Assembly (NCBI RefSeq): GCF_900313025.1 | Contig: NZ_OMPQ01000008.1 | Coordinates: 289,432-353,431 of the forward strand | Reading direction: 5' to 3' | DNA from: Pseudophaeobacter sp. EL27 | GTDB taxonomy: Bacteria > Pseudomonadota > Alphaproteobacteria > Rhodobacterales > Rhodobacteraceae | Length of the DNA: 64,000 nt | Shown here: positions 1 to 9,900 of the stretch, in pieces | How the letters are laid out: every line of letters starts with the position of its first letter | How positions within the stretch are numbered: the stretch's first letter is position 1 | Translations under genes and position numbers: made by a program | Notes under the pieces: model-generated | Seen by the model: the letters and a program-made list of their open reading frames with translations, nothing else | Databases searched by the model: none | Told to the model about the DNA's origin: nothing

Positions 1-87
1 TATCCCCAAGAGCGACGCAGCTCCGGTCACGGTGCCGGTCTCGATCACCGAATGAAAGGCCTGCAACTGTCTAAAACGTAGGTTCAT
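1..87 (-). CDS. LysR-family transcriptional regulator, N-terminal fragment cut by the window edge
   Basis: The reverse strand from position 87 to the window edge encodes 29 residues beginning MNLRFRQLQAFHSVIETG and continuing TVTGAASLLGI. This is the first part of the winged helix-turn-helix of LysR regulators (an F-x-x-V-x-x-x-G-S/T-x-x-x-A-A pattern). A G-run immediately upstream of the ATG can act as ribosome binding site. The rest of the gene lies outside the window. It diverges from the oxidoreductase/TRAP operon starting at 261, the usual position of a LysR regulator of the neighbouring operon. Family assignment is firm; the regulated target is inferred. Confidence 0.85.
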   Translation of the reverse strand, partial: MNLRFRQLQAFHSVIETGTVTGAASLLGI

Positions 88-260
88 CCCCCCATGTATC
101 ACTTTTCCTTATGGATGACATCCAAATTTATATTTGAAATGATGTGCCTGGCTGGGCATGGTCAGGGAAAGACCGGTACTGCAACAGGGCGAGGCATACG
201 CGATATGCACAGCCTCCTGCTTCTTCCCGCGTCTCCAAGAACGTAAACAAAGCGACGCGA

Positions 261-1502
261 ATGAAAACAGAACATATTATCATTGTCGGCGCAGGTATTG
301 TGGGCGCTGCCACGGCGCTTTGGCTGAAGCGGGCTGGACAAGAGGTCACGCTGATCGACAAGGGTGAGCCCGGCATGGGCGCCTCCTATGGCAATGGCTG
401 CCTGCTGGCCAGCTGCGCCATGGTGCCTGTGACAACGCCCGGCTTGATCCCCAAGGGACCAAAGTACCTGCTGGATCCAAAATTCCCCCTGTTCATGCGC
501 TGGGGATACACGCCCAAACTGCTGCCCTGGCTGATGAAATACCTCTCCCACGCCAATGACAGCGACACCCGTCGCATTGCCAAATCGTTAACCCATATTG
601 TCGGCGACAGTGTTGAACAGCACCAGGCCCTGACTGCGGGCACTCCTGCGGCAAAATGGATCAAAGAGACCGATTATAACTTTGCCTATAAAGACCGTGC
701 CGCCTTTGACGCGGACGCCTATGTCTGGGCGCTGCGCCGCGAGGCGGGATTTGTCCCTGAAATCATCGAGGGCGCGGCGGTTCAAGAGCACGAACCGATC
801 CTGGGCAAGAACACCTCTCTTCTGGCGGTGAACAAAAATCATGGCTTTATCCTGAACCCTGCCAATTACGTCAAAGATCTGGTCAAGCTGCTGGTCGAGA
901 TGGGTGGCACCTTCCTCCAGGCTGAGGTCAAGGATTTCGACCTCAGCGGGGGGCGCATTTCAGCCGTCGAGACCGATCAGGGGCGCATTGACTGTGACAA
1001 GGCGGTGATCTCTGCCGGGATCTGGTCCAAGCCCCTGATGCAGAAACTGGGGCTCAAAGTGCCGATGGAGGCCGAACGCGGCTATCACATCCTATTCAAA
1101 TCCCCCAGCATTACCCCCCGCTATCCGATGATGGTGGCAGCTGGCAAATTTGTTGCCACCCCGATGGATCAGGGGCTGCGCTGTGCAGGTGTGGTAGAGT
1201 TTGGCGGCCTGGATGAGACCCCGTCCAAGGCGCCGCTGGCCCTGCTGCGCCGTACTGTGGCTGAGACCTTTCCGCAGATGCAGGCCGTTGAGGAGGAAGA
1301 ATGGCTCGGCTTTCGCCCTGCCCCTACCGATAGCCTGCCGCTGATTGGCGAGGTCGCAGCCTCAGGTGTCTTTACCGCCTTTGGCCATCACCACATCGGC
1401 CTGACTGGCGGCGCAAAAACCGGGCGTATGGTGGCCAGTCTGATTACCGACCAGCCCATGAACCTTGACATGCGCCCCTTTGAGCCGGATCGTTTCGCCT
1501 AA
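261..1502 (+). CDS. FAD-dependent D-amino-acid dehydrogenase-like oxidoreductase (DadA family)
   Basis: This 413-residue protein starts at ATG 261; longer in-frame starts give a low-quality N-terminus, while at 261 the Rossmann fold begins at once (IIIVGAGIVGAATALWLKRA, residues 5-24, a GxGxxG FAD fingerprint). The C-terminal part has the DAO-family pattern GFRPAPTDSLPLIG followed by HHHIGLTGG, which closes over the isoalloxazine. The family oxidises D-amino acids or N-methylated and other secondary amines at the membrane face, passing electrons to the respiratory chain. It is first in a probable operon with a TRAP transporter, suggesting that the imported solute is its substrate. The substrate cannot be read from the sequence. 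Confidence 0.85.
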   Translation: MKTEHIIIVGAGIVGAATALWLKRAGQEVTLIDKGEPGMGASYGNGCLLASCAMVPVTTPGLIPKGPKYLLDPKFPLFMRWGYTPKLLPWLMKYLSHANDSDTRRIAKSLTHIVGDSVEQHQALTAGTPAAKWIKETDYNFAYKDRAAFDADAYVWALRREAGFVPEIIEGAAVQEHEPILGKNTSLLAVNKNHGFILNPANYVKDLVKLLVEMGGTFLQAEVKDFDLSGGRISAVETDQGRIDCDKAVISAGIWSKPLMQKLGLKVPMEAERGYHILFKSPSITPRYPMMVAAGKFVATPMDQGLRCAGVVEFGGLDETPSKAPLALLRRTVAETFPQMQAVEEEEWLGFRPAPTDSLPLIGEVAASGVFTAFGHHHIGLTGGAKTGRMVASLITDQPMNLDMRPFEPDRFA

Positions 1503-1568
1503 CGATTGTAGAACAACCCAATCAATAAAAAGCTGAAAACAGCAAAACCAACCACCAGGGAGACAACT

Positions 1569-2549
1569 ATGACTGCTAAATTCTCACTCAAAATGACCCT
1601 CACGGCTTCTGCGCTGGCACTTGCGGCCTCAAGCGCCACTGCGGAAAACTGGGATATGCCGATGGCCTATGCCGCGACCAATTTCCACTCTGAGATGGGC
1701 GTGGTTTTTGCCGATAAGGTGCGCGACTACACAGGCGGTGACATCGACATCACCGTTCATGCCGGGGGCTCCCTGTTCAAGGGCGGCGAGATCAAACGCG
1801 CGGTACAGACAGGCCAAGCCCCCATTGGGGAACGTTTCATGTCCGCCCATGCCAATGAGGCGCCGCTCTTGGGTTGGGATAACCTGCCCTTTGTTGCCAC
1901 CACCTATGCGGACAACGAAAAACTGTGGCACGCCGCCAAGGATCGGGTGAACGCTCAGCTCTCTGACCTCAATCTGGTGGCGCTTTATACCTGCCCATGG
2001 CCAGGCCAGGGCTTCTATTTCAACAAGGAAGTGACCTCTTCTGGCGACACCCAGGGGATCAAATTCCGCAGCTATAACACCGCCACAGCCACCTTTGCCG
2101 AAAAGCTCGGCATGATCCCGGTACAGGTGGAAGCAGCCGAGCTGAGCCAGGCGCTGGCCACTGGCGTTGCCGAGGCCTTTATCTCTTCCGGCTCCACCGG
2201 TTATGACCGCAAGGTATGGGAACATCTGAGCCACTACTACAAGGTCAACGCTTGGCTGCCGCGCAACTATGTCATGGTCAACAAACAGGTCTGGGAAGGC
2301 CTCAGCGCCGAAACCCAAGGCCAGGTTCAACAGGCTGCGGATGAAACCGGGGCCGCCTGTTCTGCCAAATCGGAAGAACTGGCCAACTGGTACTTTGAGC
2401 AGCTCTCGGGCAACGGCATGGCCGTGACCGATGCGGGCCCGGAATTCTTGGGCGAGCTGCAGGAAATCGGCGCCACGATGACAGCCGACTGGCTGGCAGC
2501 TGCCGGCGACGACGGGCAGGCCATCTTGGACGCCTATAACGCCAACTAA
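1569..2549 (+). CDS. dctP: TRAP transporter substrate-binding protein (DctP family)
   Basis: This 326-residue protein carries a cleavable signal peptide (K-rich start, hydrophobic stretch to about residue 25, cleavage near ATAEN) and is periplasmic. The sequence from DMPMAYAATNFHSEMG through the FRSYN motif (around residue 168), where family members hold a substrate carboxylate with arginine, is typical of DctP-type receptors. An AGGGAG-like ribosome binding site lies seven bases before the ATG. It lies 66 bases after the oxidoreductase and 70 bases before dctQ. A strong hairpin follows, which would raise its expression over the membrane subunits. The ligand is unknown; an amino-acid-like carboxylate is plausible from the context. 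Confidence 0.9.
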   Translation: MTAKFSLKMTLTASALALAASSATAENWDMPMAYAATNFHSEMGVVFADKVRDYTGGDIDITVHAGGSLFKGGEIKRAVQTGQAPIGERFMSAHANEAPLLGWDNLPFVATTYADNEKLWHAAKDRVNAQLSDLNLVALYTCPWPGQGFYFNKEVTSSGDTQGIKFRSYNTATATFAEKLGMIPVQVEAAELSQALATGVAEAFISSGSTGYDRKVWEHLSHYYKVNAWLPRNYVMVNKQVWEGLSAETQGQVQQAADETGAACSAKSEELANWYFEQLSGNGMAVTDAGPEFLGELQEIGATMTADWLAAAGDDGQAILDAYNAN

Positions 2550-2564
2550 ACCCACCACTCACCT

Positions 2565-2604
2565 GACGGCTCCTGCTCTTAACAGGTAGGAGCCGTCTCT
2601 TATT
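2565..2604 (+). terminator. Intercistronic hairpin between dctP and dctQ
   Basis: A perfect 10-bp inverted repeat (GACGGCTCCT at 2565-2574 and AGGAGCCGTC at 2588-2597) is followed by TCTTATTT. It forms a partial terminator or RNA-stabilising stem. In TRAP operons such a stem after the binding-protein gene explains the excess of binding protein over permease. Confidence 0.75.
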
Positions 2605-2619
2605 TCAGCACTTCGGGGG

Positions 2620-3339
2620 ATGGGCATGCGTGACTGGCAACCGTTTCTGGGCCTGCCGCTCTGGGCTTGGCTTTTTGTTATTCCAACTGTTTTGGCGCTG
2701 GCCTGTCTGGCAGTCCCAGGGCCACTGAGCCGGGCTCTGCGACCACTGCAGGCCATATTGGACCGGATTTACCTGTGGTCTGGTGTACTGGCCGCGATCT
2801 GTATGGTGTCGATCCTACTGCTGATCGTGGCCCAGATGCTGGCCCGCTGGAGCAACCTGACCTTTCCCGGCTCTACTGAATATGCCGGCTATGCCATGGC
2901 AGCGACGTCCTTTTTTGCCCTGGCCCATGCGCTGACCCGCGGCGCCCATATCCGGGTGTCGGTCTTTCTTAACATGGGGCATCATTTTGGGTTGTGGCTG
3001 GATGCATTTGCCATGTGGATCGCCGCTATTACTGCCACCTATTTTGCCCGCTACGCCATCAAAACCAACATCATGTCCGAGATGCTGAATGATCGCACCC
3101 AGGGGCAGGATTTCACCCCGGAATGGCTGATCTCCGCCCTGAAGATGTTTGTCACCGCTCCCGCTGACTGGGGCAATCTTTGGGCGCAAACCGGCTCGGA
3201 CTGGGTCTATACCCCGGTCTGGCTGCCACAATTGCCAATGTCGATTGGCACCGTGCTGCTGGCGCTGGCGCTTTGGGACTATCTGTACCGTCTGCTGACC
3301 ACCCGCCGGGCCAGCATCACTTCGGAGGCCGTGGAATAA
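2620..3339 (+). CDS. dctQ: TRAP transporter small permease (DctQ family)
   Basis: This 239-residue integral membrane protein has hydrophobic segments near residues 15-35, 48-72, 85-105, 120-140 and 205-225, matching the four-helix DctQ fold with an extra N-terminal helix. The loop after the third segment (RGAHIRVSV) is the conserved DctQ signature. Start 2620 is preceded by a G-run; ATG 2626 is an alternative with better spacing. It is about 60 residues longer than a minimal DctQ. The stop overlaps the dctM start by one base (TAATG), implying translational coupling and equimolar QM assembly. Confidence 0.9.
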   Translation: MGMRDWQPFLGLPLWAWLFVIPTVLALACLAVPGPLSRALRPLQAILDRIYLWSGVLAAICMVSILLLIVAQMLARWSNLTFPGSTEYAGYAMAATSFFALAHALTRGAHIRVSVFLNMGHHFGLWLDAFAMWIAAITATYFARYAIKTNIMSEMLNDRTQGQDFTPEWLISALKMFVTAPADWGNLWAQTGSDWVYTPVWLPQLPMSIGTVLLALALWDYLYRLLTTRRASITSEAVE

Positions 3340-4655
3340 TGAGCGAGATTTACGCAACCCTTATCTTTGTCTTTGTGCTCTTTGCCCTCTTGGGCAGTTC
3401 GGTCTGGATTGGCCTTGCATTGATGGGCGTCGCTTGGGTCGGGATGGAGCTGTTCACCACGCGCCCTGCGGGCGATGCCATGATCACCACCATCTGGACA
3501 GGGGCCTCCAGCTGGACCCTGACGGCACTGCCGCTGTTCATCTGGATGGGTGAGATCCTCTATCGTACCCGGCTGTCGCAGGACATGTTCCGCGGGCTTG
3601 CGCCCTGGATGCGCTGGTTGCCCGGCGGGCTGCTGCATACCAATATCGCTGGTTGCACCATCTTTGCTGCCGTCTCTGGCTCCTCCGCAGCGACGCTGAC
3701 CACGGTGGGAAAGATGTCGATCCCCGAGCTGCGCAAACGCGGCTATCCCGAATACATGATCGTTGGCACCTTGGCTGGCGCTGCCACCCTGGGGCTGATG
3801 ATCCCGCCCTCGCTGACGCTGATCGTCTATGGGGTGTCGATCAATGAATCCATTACCAAGCTGTTCATGGCCGGTATCTTTCCCGGCCTGGTGCTGGCGA
3901 GCCTGTTCATGGCCTATATCATGTGCTGGCATTTCTTTGCCAAGGATCAGCGCCCTGCCCCTGAGCCTGCGATGTCCTTTGGCGAGATGCTCTCCGAGAG
4001 CCGGTTTCTGATCCCGGTGCTGATGTTGGTCACCGTGGTGATTGGCTCGATGTATCTCGGCCTTGCCACCGCCACTGAGGCCGCTGCTGTTGGCGTTTTA
4101 GGCGCGCTGACGCTAGCGCTCTTCCAAGGTTCGCTCAGCTGGAGCACCTTTACCGAGTCTCTGATGGGGGCGACGCGCACCTCTGCAATGATTGCCCTGA
4201 TCCTGATGGGGGCGTCTTTCCTGTCATTGGCAATGGGCTTTACCGGATTGCCCCGGGCTCTCGCCGCTTGGATCGATCAGATGAACCTGTCACCGCTGGT
4301 GCTGATTGTCGCGCTCACCCTGTTCTACGTGGTGCTGGGCATGTTCCTGGATGGCATCTCATCTGTGGTGCTGACCATGGCCATTGTTGAGCCGATGATC
4401 CGTCAGGCTGGCATTGATGTGATCTGGTTTGGGATCTTCATCGTGGTGGTGGTCGAGATGGCGCAGGTCACACCGCCGATCGGCTTCAACCTCTTTGTGC
4501 TGCAAAGCATGACCCGCCACGAGATCTCCTATATTGCCAAGACCGCCATTCCCATGGTCGGCTTGATGATGCTGATGGTGGTGATCCTGGTCGCCTGGCC
4601 CGAGCTCGCCACCTGGTTGCCCAATAACCTGCGCAGCGGGCCTGTCGGCGGGTAG
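3339..4655 (+). CDS. dctM: TRAP transporter large permease (DctM family)
   Basis: This 438-residue, about 12-helix membrane subunit starts at ATG 3339, inside the dctQ stop; an upstream in-frame start at 3180 would overlap dctQ by 160 bases and is rejected. Family landmarks are GCTIFAAVSGSSAATLTTVG near residue 105, GAATLGLMIPPSLTLIVYG near 145, and MAQVTPPIGFNLFVL near 375. With DctQ it forms the sodium-driven transport unit. The length is normal and no damage is visible. Confidence 0.95.
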   Translation: MSEIYATLIFVFVLFALLGSSVWIGLALMGVAWVGMELFTTRPAGDAMITTIWTGASSWTLTALPLFIWMGEILYRTRLSQDMFRGLAPWMRWLPGGLLHTNIAGCTIFAAVSGSSAATLTTVGKMSIPELRKRGYPEYMIVGTLAGAATLGLMIPPSLTLIVYGVSINESITKLFMAGIFPGLVLASLFMAYIMCWHFFAKDQRPAPEPAMSFGEMLSESRFLIPVLMLVTVVIGSMYLGLATATEAAAVGVLGALTLALFQGSLSWSTFTESLMGATRTSAMIALILMGASFLSLAMGFTGLPRALAAWIDQMNLSPLVLIVALTLFYVVLGMFLDGISSVVLTMAIVEPMIRQAGIDVIWFGIFIVVVVEMAQVTPPIGFNLFVLQSMTRHEISYIAKTAIPMVGLMMLMVVILVAWPELATWLPNNLRSGPVGG

Positions 4656-4659
4656 CAGG

Positions 4660-5604
4660 ATGATCAAGCTGCTGACCATTGTCGCCCGCCACGGGCAGGT
4701 GGCAATGATACTGGGGCTACTGGCTGGTTTCCTGCTCAAGGATCTGGCCAGCGCCCTCAAACCCTGGCTGCCAGAAATGGTGGCCGGGCTTTTGTTTCTC
4801 ACCGCCTTTCGCATCGGAGCCCCACGCGCCTTTGGGGGCCTGAAAGACGGGCTTTCCGGCCTCAAATCGATACTGATCCTCCAGATGCTGCTGCCGCTTC
4901 TGGCTGTTGCCCTGTTCTGGGTTATGGGCATCGCTGCCACGCCTCTGGCTGTGGCGCTGGTGCTGATGCTTTCGGCGCCCTCGGTCACCGGCAGCCCCAA
5001 TATCACATTGCTGCTGGGCCATGCGCCGGAACCCGCCTTTCGCCTGTTGATCCTTGGCACCGCATTGATGCCCCTAACGGTGATCCCGGTGTTTCTGCTC
5101 TCACCCGAACTAGGCAGCCTGTGGAACGTGCTCAGCGCCTCGCTGCGTCTAACGGGAACAATTGGTGTGACCGTCGGACTGGCCTTTGCCTGTCGCCACC
5201 TGCTGGCCCCCAACCTAGCTGAACGTACCGCCCGGGCGGTGGATGGGCTGACCATCCTGGCGCTGGCGGTGATTGTCATCGGATTGATGGCCGCCCTTGG
5301 CCCAGCGCTATACCGCGCGCCTGTTGAGGTCGCCAAATGGCTCGGCATCACCTGTGTGGCCAACCTCGGGCTGCAGTATCTGTGTTTTCGCTGGTTGATG
5401 TGGCGCGGTGCCAAAGACATCGCGGTGCCCACATCCATAGTGGCCGGGAACCGCAACTTTGCGCTGTTCCTGATTGCCCTGCCCGCCAGTACCACCGACC
5501 CTTTGCTGATCTTTCTGGGCTGCTATCAGGTGCCGATGTATATGACCGCGCTGGTCATGCGCCGCCTTTATGCCCGAGCCCTAACACCGGAAAGCCCGGC
5601 CTGA
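4660..5604 (+). CDS. Bile acid:sodium symporter-like (BASS) membrane protein
   Basis: This 314-residue protein with about ten hydrophobic segments begins four bases after dctM, in the same operon. The segment SAPSVTGSPNITLLLG (around residue 107) and the late SIVAGNRNFALFLIALP followed by GCYQVPMYMT resemble the two crossover regions of the BASS/ACR3 superfamily. Members export or import organic anions with sodium. The assignment rests on topology and these loops. An AEC-type transporter is the main alternative. A role in efflux of the product of the DadA-like enzyme is only a guess from position. Confidence 0.6.
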   Translation: MIKLLTIVARHGQVAMILGLLAGFLLKDLASALKPWLPEMVAGLLFLTAFRIGAPRAFGGLKDGLSGLKSILILQMLLPLLAVALFWVMGIAATPLAVALVLMLSAPSVTGSPNITLLLGHAPEPAFRLLILGTALMPLTVIPVFLLSPELGSLWNVLSASLRLTGTIGVTVGLAFACRHLLAPNLAERTARAVDGLTILALAVIVIGLMAALGPALYRAPVEVAKWLGITCVANLGLQYLCFRWLMWRGAKDIAVPTSIVAGNRNFALFLIALPASTTDPLLIFLGCYQVPMYMTALVMRRLYARALTPESPA

Positions 5605-5610
5605 TCAGGT

Positions 5611-6381
5611 TCAACTGGGAAAAATCCGCGCCATCTCTGCATCAAAATGCGCCCAGGTCATGGTCGCGCGATTGCCTGCATAGCCGTGATAATAGCTTTT
5701 GCCGCTTGAGGTCGGCAATCCGGCCCAGATCTTGGCCAGATTGTTCATGAAATCGGTGCGGCTCATATCCTTGGCCATCATTGCGCTGAGCCCCGCTTCT
5801 TCAAGCAGCTGATGTGCCAACCGGTCCTGCATCTTGGCCGAGAAGAGATCCTCGCGCTTCGCGCCGGCATGACGGGCCAGACGTTTCAACGTCGCAGGAA
5901 TGAACTGATAGCGCCCGATGGCGTGTTGCTGCCCCGGCGTGCGGGCGATCCAGTCGTAGATCTCTCCCAGGGTCATCGAGGTTGGAGGTTTGCTCGGTTT
6001 GATCTTGGCTGCATGTTGTACCGCATCATACTGGGCGCCGCCGGCCTCAGCACTGGCGATCAGGGTCATCAGCTTGGCCACCGCTCCTCTGGCAACGCCG
6101 CGTGGCACCGCCCGAAACAGGCTGGTACCGCGGCGATCGGCAAAAAGACTGGCAAGATTGGCCTGCACCGCCTCCATCTCGGCCTCAAGCCCCTCCGGCA
6201 CAGGCTGGGCTGTCAGTACAGAGCTCGGAGAATGGCGCGCCAATATAGGCTGCGCTGCAGAGCTGCGCTGGCCAAAAAAACTCTCGTTTACAATGGAAAA
6301 CCGCTCAGCGGTGTTGCCTTGCGCCGCGCTGAGCACAAGGAAAGTGGTGGTTAGGGGCAAAGCGAGGCAGGTTTTGCTCAT
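5611..6381 (-). CDS. Exported muramidase-like protein related to lambda lysozyme (GH104-like)
   Basis: Counting from ATG 6381, the product of 256 residues has a signal peptide (MSKTCLALPL onward, cleavage near residue 23-25). The C-terminal 150 residues follow the lambda R endolysin pattern: a glutamate in LIASAEAGG (candidate catalytic acid), AIGRYQFIPATLKRLARHAG, LFSAKMQDRLAHQLLEE and KIWAGLPTSSG near the end. Such enzymes cleave the glycan strand of peptidoglycan. No holin or phage gene is adjacent, so this is probably a chromosomal cell-wall hydrolase. It is convergent with the BASS-like gene, six bases away. A start at 6432 is possible but would place charged residues before the signal. 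Confidence 0.7.
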   Translation of the reverse strand: MSKTCLALPLTTTFLVLSAAQGNTAERFSIVNESFFGQRSSAAQPILARHSPSSVLTAQPVPEGLEAEMEAVQANLASLFADRRGTSLFRAVPRGVARGAVAKLMTLIASAEAGGAQYDAVQHAAKIKPSKPPTSMTLGEIYDWIARTPGQQHAIGRYQFIPATLKRLARHAGAKREDLFSAKMQDRLAHQLLEEAGLSAMMAKDMSRTDFMNNLAKIWAGLPTSSGKSYYHGYAGNRATMTWAHFDAEMARIFPS

Positions 6382-6904
6382 ATTCAGCCTTCTGTCTGAA
6401 ACCGCAGGTCTGTTGCACCCTATCGCGAGCAAATTGAGAATTCCTTTACCGCCTCGCAGGGATCAGAAATGCGCGTGCTGTTGACCAAGCTCCCTCACCA
6501 CGTTGCCCTCGTCACAACGCCATGCCAAATCTTTGGCAATGCTTCAGATCACCTTTGCGAGGCAAGGCTGTCGCTTACCGGCAATGATAACTTACTAATT
6601 CTTCCGATTTCCTTGGAACCACCGACCTTCACAGGAAACGGGGCGCCCATGGTACCCAAGACGTTTCATGCTGACGCAGTTCTCCAAGCCTCCAGCTCTG
6701 CTGTGGGCATCTGCGCATTCTCCGATCGTGGCCAGCGGCCCCGCTCGTTTCAAAAAACACAGGCAGGGCCCCAACAACCGCCGCGCGCCATAAACGCTAT
6801 ATAAACCTCTCTTTTACGTAATCTTATCAACCTTCCTCTACGTTCTCCAATGGGTCAATTTCTGTCGCAGCTGAAAACTTTGCGGGGGCCCAGAATGAAA
6901 GAGT
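6382..6904 (+). other. Intergenic stretch before the RTX gene
   Basis: About 520 bases without a convincing gene separate the muramidase from the RTX protein. It must hold the promoter of one or both divergent genes. AT-rich blocks lie at 6585-6600 and 6800-6840. No repeat or RNA structure was recognised. Confidence 0.5.
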
Positions 6905-9900
6905 TTGCCGACCTGGTCATGGCCGGACGAAGTTGAGGGTAGTAATTTGACGAGCGCCAAAGACCAAGCACAAGCGATAAAAGAGGCTGAAGAAGCAGCG
7001 AAGGCAGCCGAAGAGGCGTCAATCGTCGCAACGGAAGCCCAGCTGGCCTGGGAAGAGGCCGAAGCGGTTGCAGAGGCGGCAAAAGAGGCAAAAGAAGCTG
7101 CAGAAGACGCCGCTGATGAGGCAAAGGACGCAGCAAAAGACGCTCAAAAAGCTGCTGAAGAGGCGGTCGAAGCCCTAGAAGACGCAGCCGAAAGCGGCGA
7201 TGCCTCTGCGATTGAGGCCGCAACCGAAGCGGCGGAGACTGCTGTTGATGCGGCAGAGGCTGCCGAAGCGGCTGAAGAGGCCGCAAAGCTGGCAGAAAAG
7301 GCTGCAAAGGACGCCGAAAAAGAGGCCAAGGACGCCGAAAAAGACGCCGAAAAAGAGGCAAAGGACGCTGAGAAAGACGCCGAAAAAGCCGAAAAAGAAG
7401 CCGAAAAGGCGGCTGAAGAAGCTTATGATGACAAGATGGGCGGATCTACTGGAGATGACACTCTTGATGCTGGAATGGGTGACGACACCGTTGCAGGTGA
7501 AGAGGGCAGTGACAGCATCGATGGCGGTGAAGGAAACGACGTTCTTTATGGTGACATGGGCGATGGCTTTGATCAGGGCGTTGATGCCTCGCCCCTGTCG
7601 CTTGAGCTCGGCAATATGGAAAGCGTTTCACACGATGGCTGGCTAGGCTCTGCTGGTAACTTTGCTGTCTTCAGCGATATTGCAACCCTGGAAGACGGCA
7701 GCAAAGTCTGGGGCAAGCTGGTTCTGGTGGAAAAATCCAACCCAGATATGTGGGTGGAGTTTGGCTACACGAACGGCGCTGAAGTTCTGCTGGAGGGCGA
7801 TACCGCTGGCGATCAAGCGACTTTCCGGCTGGAGTTTTTTGACCCAATCACAGGTGACCCGGTATTCCTAAACTCTACCGCAACTTTCAATGACATTGAC
7901 GACAATAGCAACGTCGGCGACGCCGAAGCCGTCATCATCGACGGCAATAGTTTCACCTCATTTGGCGTGGCATCCGACACCTCTCTGACCACCGCTGTTG
8001 ACGGCAATATGGTGACGGCAACGGGCTCTGAGTTGAACGGTTATACCGACCAGGACGCCTGGTTTTCTGCTGAGTTTGAAGACAAGTCCTCGATTGAGTT
8101 CACCCTGCAAACCCGTGATGGCTATTCGGGATTCACCCTGTCTGGTGATGTCATTGATGACCCGGTTGTTACCATCATTGAGCAAGGCGATGACACCATC
8201 ACGGCAGGCGAAGGGGACGACGTTGTCTATGGGCAGGGCGGCGACGATTCTCTTTCTGGCGAAGAAGGCGATGACAGCCTTGATGGCGGCGAAGGCAATG
8301 ATGTCATGGACGGCGGAACTGGCGCTGACACCCTGATTGGTGGCGCCGGTGGTGATACGCTGTCTGGTGGCGAAGGCGACGATTACATCGAGGGCGGTGC
8401 AGGCGACGACTTTCTCTCTACCGGTATTGGTGATGATACACTGATCGGTGGTGAAGGGGATGATACCCTACACAATTCGGCTGGGGACGACAGCCTGGTT
8501 GGCGGGGTTGGCAATGACAGCATTGTTGCAACGGATGGCAACGACACTCTGGAAGGGGGTGACGGTGCCGACACCATGTATGGCGGCAATGATAACGACC
8601 AGATCCTTGGCGGGATCGGCGACGATCACATGCATGGTGAGCTTGGGGATGACAGTCTCGATGGTGGCGATGGCGATGATGTCATGTCAGGGGGCGCGGG
8701 TTCCGACACGCTGATCGGTGGCGACGGCGGCGATACGATCTCGGGTGGTGACGGCGATGACTACATCGAGGGGGGCCTCGGTAACGACAGTCTTACAACC
8801 GGCTTAGGCAATGACACACTGATCGGCGGCGCAGGTGACGACACGCTGCGAAACTCTGCGGGCGACGACAGCCTGGTTGGCGGGATCGGCAACGATAGCA
8901 TCGTTGCAACTGACGGTAACGATACGCTCGAAGGCGGTGATGGCGCCGACACCATGTTTGGCGGCAATGACAACGACCTCCTCATTGGCGGCGCCGGTGC
9001 AGATGTGATGCACGGCGAGTCTGGCGCTGATACGTTCCAAATGTCCGACGGTTTTGGCAATGACACTCTGACCGGTGGGGAGGCCGGGGTCGACCAGGAT
9101 ACCGTCGATCTTACCGGGGTGACCTCTTCAGGTGTTACCGTATCCTACACCGGGGACGAGGCGGGCACCATCTCTGATGGCAGTGACACGATTACCTTCT
9201 CCGAGATCGAGTCTCTAAAGCTGACTGGAAATGACGATCGTGTCGATGCCTCGGCAGACAGTGCTGGGGTTGTCATCGACGCAGGCGCAGGCGACGACAG
9301 GATCACATTTGGTGCTGGCAACGACTACATTGCGGGGGGCGATGGCTATGATGACTTTGTCCTGACCTCCACCGGAGGCGTTGATACCGTTAGTGATTTC
9401 AGCATCTCCGATGACGATGATGATGGCTTCTTCAATGATCAGCTTGATGTCTCCGATCTGATCGGTGGGACCGGACCAAGCGGCGGTGTCCGAGTTCAGG
9501 ATGTGTCGGTCTCCGATGACGGTTTTGGCAATGCTCTGCTGTCTTTTCCGGGAGGCGAAAGCCTTGTTTTGCAAGGGGTGACTCCGGCCCAGATCTCCAG
9601 TCAGGCCCAGCTCCATTCTGCTGGCATCCCCTGTTTCACGCCCGAGGCTCTATTGGCAACCAAGCGTGGTGCAGTGCCTGCAGGGCACATCAAAGTGGGG
9701 GATCTGTTGCAGACCGCCGACAATGGGTATCAACCGGTGATCTGGGTTGGAAAACGGACATTATCCCCGGCGGAGCTGGCCGAGCGGCCTCACCTCAAAC
9801 CCTTTTGTCTGCGCCCGGACGGGCTGCTCTCGCCTGAGCGTCCCCTGCTTTTGTCGCCCCAACATCGCCTGCTGCTCAACCGCAAGACCTTTGAGCGGGA

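Noticed and set aside
1629-2558. 309-residue open frame on the reverse strand across dctP
   Set aside because: It is the antisense shadow of a GC-rich gene; dctP on the forward strand has signal peptide, family motifs and operon context, and the antisense product has no recognisable domain.
4359-5495. 378-residue reverse-strand frame over the dctM end and the BASS-like gene
   Set aside because: Low-complexity Ser/Arg/Ala-rich translation without ribosome binding site; it opposes two forward-strand membrane proteins in one operon.
8180-9030. Short regular repeats that might suggest a CRISPR array
   Set aside because: The repeats are in frame, encode GGxGxD nonapeptides and have no unique spacers; they are RTX calcium-binding repeats.
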